From assembly GCF_002831585.1 (NCBI RefSeq), contig NZ_CP025113.1, positions 6,711,001-6,775,000 on the forward strand: 64,000 nt of DNA, read 5' to 3'. The notes below the pieces were generated by a model. The model was not told the origin of the DNA. It was given only the letters and a program-made list of their open reading frames with translations, and did no database searches. Source of the DNA: Bradyrhizobium sp. SK17. GTDB taxonomy: Bacteria > Pseudomonadota > Alphaproteobacteria > Rhizobiales > Xanthobacteraceae. The position numbers and the translations under genes are program-made. This document shows positions 61,120 to 64,000 of the stretch, piece after piece; within the stretch, counting starts at the first letter, position 1; the number at the start of each line of letters is the position of its first letter.

Positions 61120-61142
61120 CACCTCTCCCAAAGGGAGGGGTG
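61120..61142 (+). terminator. Hairpin terminator, fragment of dispersed repeat
   Basis: cacctctccc-aaa-gggaggggtg, a 10-bp stem with 3-nt loop, 27 bp after the RAM protein stop. The arm cacctctccc is the same as that in the dispersed repeats at 29.1 and 31.9 kb, so this is probably a shortened copy. No T-run follows. Confidence 0.6.
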
Positions 61143-61168
61143 GACCGATGTCCCCACCAGCATCCCCG

Positions 61169-62098
61169 CTAGGACTTCTTCTCGGGCTTCGTGGGCTTCG
61201 GCGGTCCCTCGACCGGCGGCAGCGACTTGATGTAGTCGGCGATCGCGTCGCGATCGCCTGACGGAAGCTGCGAGGTGTTGCGGATCACCCGCACCATCGA
61301 TCCGCCGGCGCTGTCGCCATCCGGCGTCTGCCCGCTCTCGAGGAAATAGGCGATATCCTTCGCGCTCCAGTCGGACAGCCCCTTCTGCGTGATGTTGGGC
61401 ACCCAGCCCTCGCCTTCCGGATTCGGGCCGCCGGCAAAGCGCTGCGCGCTGACGATGCCGCCGAGGAAATTGCGCGGGCTGTGACACTCGGCGCAATGGC
61501 CGAAGCCGTTGACGAGATAGGCACCTCGATTCCATTGCGCCGAGCGGCTCGCGTCCGCGACGAACGGCTTGCCGTCCATGAACAGGAATTTCCAGACGCC
61601 GATATTGCGGCGGATGTTGAACGGAAACGGCACATCGTGGTCGCGCACCTTGCCCGCCACCGACGGCAAGGTCTTCAGATAGGCGAACAGGTCGCGGACG
61701 TCGTTGACCTTGGCGTGCTGATACGACGGATAGGGAAACGCCGGGAAATAGTGCGTGCCCGACGGCGACGTGCCCTTCATGACCGCGGTGACGAAGTCGG
61801 CCTCGCTCCAGCGGCCGATGCCGTCGTTGGGATCGGGCGAGATGTTCGGCGCATAGAAGGTGCCGAACGGCGACGGTATCGCCAGCCCGCCGCCGAGTCT
61901 GGTGCGGTCATCCTGCTTCGGCACGGCATGACAGGAGGAACATCCTCCGGCATTGAACGTTGTGAGGCCATTGGCAAGGTCGGGCTGATAGGCCGGCAGC
62001 GCGCTGGCGGCGACGGTCGCGGGGATCGTCAGCCACCAGAACACGGCGAGGCCGATGGCGCCGACCAGGCCGGCCAGGAGGAGAATTCGTCGCAACAT
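61169..62098 (-). CDS. Di-haem c-type cytochrome
   Basis: A 309-residue exported cytochrome with an N-terminal membrane anchor or signal (LRRILLLAGLVGAIGLAVFWWL). Two haem motifs: GGCSSCHAVP (about residue 55) and HCAECHSP (about residue 203). Fields between include NISPDPNDGIGRWSEADFVTAVMKG, a segment typical of the di-haem cytochrome subunit that takes electrons from alcohol/aldehyde dehydrogenases or xanthine-dehydrogenase-type enzymes. The Lys/Pro-rich C-terminus is a short tail. A CoxL-type molybdenum enzyme gene lies 1.2 kb away on the same strand. Confidence 0.92.
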   Translation of the reverse strand: MLRRILLLAGLVGAIGLAVFWWLTIPATVAASALPAYQPDLANGLTTFNAGGCSSCHAVPKQDDRTRLGGGLAIPSPFGTFYAPNISPDPNDGIGRWSEADFVTAVMKGTSPSGTHYFPAFPYPSYQHAKVNDVRDLFAYLKTLPSVAGKVRDHDVPFPFNIRRNIGVWKFLFMDGKPFVADASRSAQWNRGAYLVNGFGHCAECHSPRNFLGGIVSAQRFAGGPNPEGEGWVPNITQKGLSDWSAKDIAYFLESGQTPDGDSAGGSMVRVIRNTSQLPSGDRDAIADYIKSLPPVEGPPKPTKPEKKS

Positions 62099-62263
62099 TC
62101 ACCGATCCGTCATTGGTCGCGTCAGTCTATCAACCAGTATGATGGCAAGCGGTCGCACAAGCTCGCATCAAATTTGCCGCATGCACGTTCATTTTGGGAA
62201 TAAATCGGAACGGCCGCGGTTTGAACACTGCAACCATCGTGTGACGTCAAAGGGGAGAGAACC

Positions 62264-62686
62264 ATGCCCAACAAGACCTTGCTTGCCGCGCTGACCCTCG
62301 GCGCTGTCGTCGCCCTCGCCGGCCCGGCCTTTGCCGAGAAGCTGCATGCCAAGCTGGACGGCAAGACCGAAGTACCGCCGAACACCAGCGCCGGCACCGG
62401 CACCGCCGACATCGACTATGACGCCGCCTCCAAGAAGCTGAGCTGGAAGCTGACCTATTCCGGCCTGACTGGTCCGGCCACTGCTGCGCACTTCCACGGC
62501 CCTGCGGAGGCCGGCAAGAATTCCGGCGTCGCGGTCGCGATCCCGAACGCGACGTCGAGCCCGGTCGAAGGCAGCGCAACGCTCACCGACGCGCAGGCCG
62601 CCGATCTGCTCGCCGGCAAGTACTATGTCAACGTCCACACCGTGGCCAACCCGGGCGGCGAGATCCGCGGCCAGGTGACCAAATAG
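62264..62686 (+). CDS. Exported CHRD-domain protein
   Basis: A 140-residue protein with signal peptide MPNKTLLAALTLGAVVALAGPAFA-EK. The CHRD domain fills the rest: LDGKTEVPPNTSAGTGTADIDYDAASKKLSWKLTYSGLTGPATAAHFHGPAEAGKNSGVAV, ending YYVNVHTVANPGGEIRGQVTK (the conserved YVNvHT...pgGEiRGqi). Function of bacterial CHRD proteins is unknown; the domain is extracellular or periplasmic. It faces the cytochrome c' gene across a terminator. Confidence 0.93.
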   Translation: MPNKTLLAALTLGAVVALAGPAFAEKLHAKLDGKTEVPPNTSAGTGTADIDYDAASKKLSWKLTYSGLTGPATAAHFHGPAEAGKNSGVAVAIPNATSSPVEGSATLTDAQAADLLAGKYYVNVHTVANPGGEIRGQVTK

Positions 62687-62745
62687 CCGCGGACGAAGTC
62701 GTCGCAGGCGAAGACACGCGAACAAGAAACGGCCGACACAAAAAG

Positions 62746-62770
62746 GGGCGGGTGCCTGAAGCACCCGCCC
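62746..62770. terminator. Bidirectional terminator
   Basis: gggcgggtgc-ctgaa-gcacccgccc, a perfect 10-bp stem, preceded by an A-run and followed by ttt, between convergent CHRD and cytochrome c' genes. Confidence 0.8.
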
Positions 62771-62790
62771 TTTCGTTGATCGAACCGCGA

Positions 62791-63237
62791 TCAGCCCTTC
62801 TTGAGGCGATAGGTCTCGTGGCAGCCGCCGCACTGCTTGCCGATCACGCCCAGCTCCGCCTTCAGCGTATCGACATCCTTGATCTTGCCCTTGGCATCAG
62901 CGACGGCCTTGGCATAGCTCGCGATGTGCTGCTCGAAGCCGGCCTTGTCTTCCCAGATCTTCGGCCCGGCCGAGTAGTCGCCGTCGGTCTTCAGCCCCTT
63001 GGAGCTTTCCGGGAACAGCGTCGGCAGCTTCTTGGCGGTGTCCTCGAACTTCGCCAGCGCGGCGTCGACGGTTGCCTGGTCATAGGGCTTCTCGCCCTTG
63101 ACGATGGCCCCGAGCGCACCGGCGTTCTTGCCGGTTTCCTTCATCTGGGCCTGGGTCTGCTTGACCTGATCCTGGTCGGCGACGACCGCACCGGCACTCA
63201 ACACAAGCATCGCAGCAACGACGACAATCCGTTTCAT
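62791..63237 (-). CDS. Cytochrome c'/c556-type protein
   Basis: A 148-residue exported cytochrome with signal peptide MKRIVVVAAMLVLSAGAVVA. It is a four-helix cytochrome with the haem motif near the C-terminus, CGGCHETYRLKKG (Cx2CH). The N-terminal mature part ends in helix KQTQAQMKETGKNAGALGAIVKGEKPYDQATVDAAL, as in cytochrome c556/c'. It may store or move electrons or bind NO. ATG 63237 opens at the signal peptide; a longer upstream frame is non-coding. It lies 101 bp downstream of the CoxL-type gene. Confidence 0.92.
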   Translation of the reverse strand: MKRIVVVAAMLVLSAGAVVADQDQVKQTQAQMKETGKNAGALGAIVKGEKPYDQATVDAALAKFEDTAKKLPTLFPESSKGLKTDGDYSAGPKIWEDKAGFEQHIASYAKAVADAKGKIKDVDTLKAELGVIGKQCGGCHETYRLKKG

Positions 63238-63338
63238 CGGCAATCCCCTCAATCCTGCTCTGTCCCGGTCCGCGGTCTGCGGCCGGCCTGACCTGCAAAC
63301 ACCGCAGGCGGAATCTTCATTCCGCCTGCGACAATTTA

Positions 63339-64000
63339 TCAGAGAGTGTGGCGGCGCTGCGCCTCGCGGATCGCAATCCAGACCCGCTCCGGCGTGGCCG
63401 GCATGTCGATGTGGTCGATCCCGTATTCGCGATGCAACCCCTCGACGATCGCGTTGACGATCGCCGGGCACGAGCCGATCGCACCGGCCTCGCCGGCCCC
63501 CTTCACGCCCATCGGATTGGTGGTGCAGGGAACGTTGTTGGTCTCGAACACGAACGACGGACCGTCGGCGGCACGCGGCATCGCGTAATCCATGAACGTG
63601 CCGGTGACGAGCTGGCCGTCGGTTTGGCTGTAGACCGCCTGCTCCATCAGCGCCTGCCCGATGCCCTGCATCGCGCCGCCATGAACCTGGCCCGCGAGCA
63701 TCAGCGGATTAAGCGTGACGCCGAAATCGTCGACGATGACATAGCTGACGATCTTGATGATGCCGGTGGCGGGATCGATCTCGACCTCGGCGAGATGGGT
63801 GCCGTTCGGATAGGTGCCGTCGGCGCTGGCGAACGTCGCGCTGGCATTCATCTTTGCGGTGTCGCCGCCGGGACGCTTGGCGAGATCGGCGAAGCTGACC
63901 GAGCGATCGGTGCCGGCGATGCGGATCCGGCCGTCGGCGATCTCGAGGTCGCCGGTGCCGGCTTCCAGCGCCTGCGCCGCCAGCTCCTTCAGCTTGTTGC
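63339..64000 (-). CDS. CoxL-type molybdenum hydroxylase large subunit (3' end)
   Basis: The C-terminal 219 residues of a xanthine-oxidase-family molybdopterin subunit; the gene enters from the right edge. Visible are KRPGGDTAKMNASATFASADGTYPNGTHLAEVEIDPATGIIKIVSYVIVDDFGVTLNPLMLAGQVHGGAMQGIGQALMEQ, the family region with GQVHGGAMQGIGQAL, and the active-site segment GVKGAGEAGAIGSCPAIVNAI with the catalytic Glu (GAGE). The close style (VYSQTDGQLVTGTFMDYAMPRA) is that of CO-dehydrogenase-like and aldehyde-oxidising members. Substrate cannot be told from this part; the active-site loop with AYRxR is outside the window. Confidence 0.9.
   Translation of the reverse strand, partial: NKLKELAAQALEAGTGDLEIADGRIRIAGTDRSVSFADLAKRPGGDTAKMNASATFASADGTYPNGTHLAEVEIDPATGIIKIVSYVIVDDFGVTLNPLMLAGQVHGGAMQGIGQALMEQAVYSQTDGQLVTGTFMDYAMPRAADGPSFVFETNNVPCTTNPMGVKGAGEAGAIGSCPAIVNAIVEGLHREYGIDHIDMPATPERVWIAIREAQRRHTL

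Overview
The window reads as GC-rich chromosomal DNA from an alphaproteobacterium of the Hyphomicrobiales, most probably Bradyrhizobium or a close relative such as Rhodopseudomonas. The basis is the flagellar gene set (FliX, FlaF, FlbT, FlgN-like, FlgJ-type rod-binding protein), a very long apolipoprotein-like polar-growth protein, an FNR/thioesterase/vertebrate-type-ferredoxin trio, and several kinds of short palindromic intergenic repeats. No rRNA, tRNA, CRISPR array, insertion sequence or prophage was seen. Gene density is high, and the region looks like core chromosome rather than a genomic island.

Layout. 1-3 kb: 3' end of flgH with its terminator, then a GrlR-like protein, a small monooxygenase-fold protein and a PAP2 membrane phosphatase. 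3-12 kb: small metabolic and regulatory genes: GNAT, DUF1801, an ArsR/SRPBCC pair with a palindromic operator, a Tat-exported beta-carbonic anhydrase, a hydratase, an SDR/HxlR pair, a PhyH oxygenase, dksA, and a second SDR/HxlR pair whose SDR carries a one-base frameshift. 11.7-23.8 kb: the main flagellar block. fliX diverges from flgI, the rod-binding gene and a FlgN-like gene; a FlaG-like gene follows. flaF, flagellin and the flgE-flgK-flgL operon are on the minus strand, and flbT is on the plus strand. Both flgI and flgE have a sigma-54 type -24/-12 promoter with a CGGCA/TGCCG palindrome 55-110 bp upstream, as expected for an enhancer-binding activator such as FlbD.

24-43 kb: housekeeping and surface genes: exported MsrB, an FAD oxidoreductase, SixA-like phosphatase, Usp, DUF1127 divergent from a MocR regulator, a YdcF protein, an MHYT-PAS-GGDEF-EAL protein, two transport or flippase-type membrane proteins, an exported SGNH hydrolase, and the FNR/thioesterase/ferredoxin group. 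Two inverted copies of a ~220-240 bp dispersed repeat lie at 29.1 and 31.9 kb.

43-53 kb: a 2034-residue membrane-anchored coiled-coil protein resembling the growth pole ring protein GPR, with a perfect CtrA-type TTAA-N7-TTAA box upstream and twelve exact-length 44-residue repeats. It is followed by an mlaE-mlaF-mlaD lipid-transport operon. 53-64 kb: dipeptide epimerase, MFS transporter, an Ala/Pro-rich hypothetical protein, threonine dehydratase, a glycosyltransferase translationally coupled to an LpxH-like phosphoesterase, thiD, a stand-alone Lrp ligand-binding domain, two c-type cytochromes, a CHRD protein, and the 3' end of a CoxL-type molybdenum hydroxylase.

The points most worth following are the repeat architecture and CtrA box of the GPR-like gene, the near-identical module shared by FlgE and FlgL, the matching sigma-54/FlbD architecture, the inverted dispersed repeat pair, and the triple direct repeat at the MocR promoter. 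All family calls come from reading the sequence; no database search was run.
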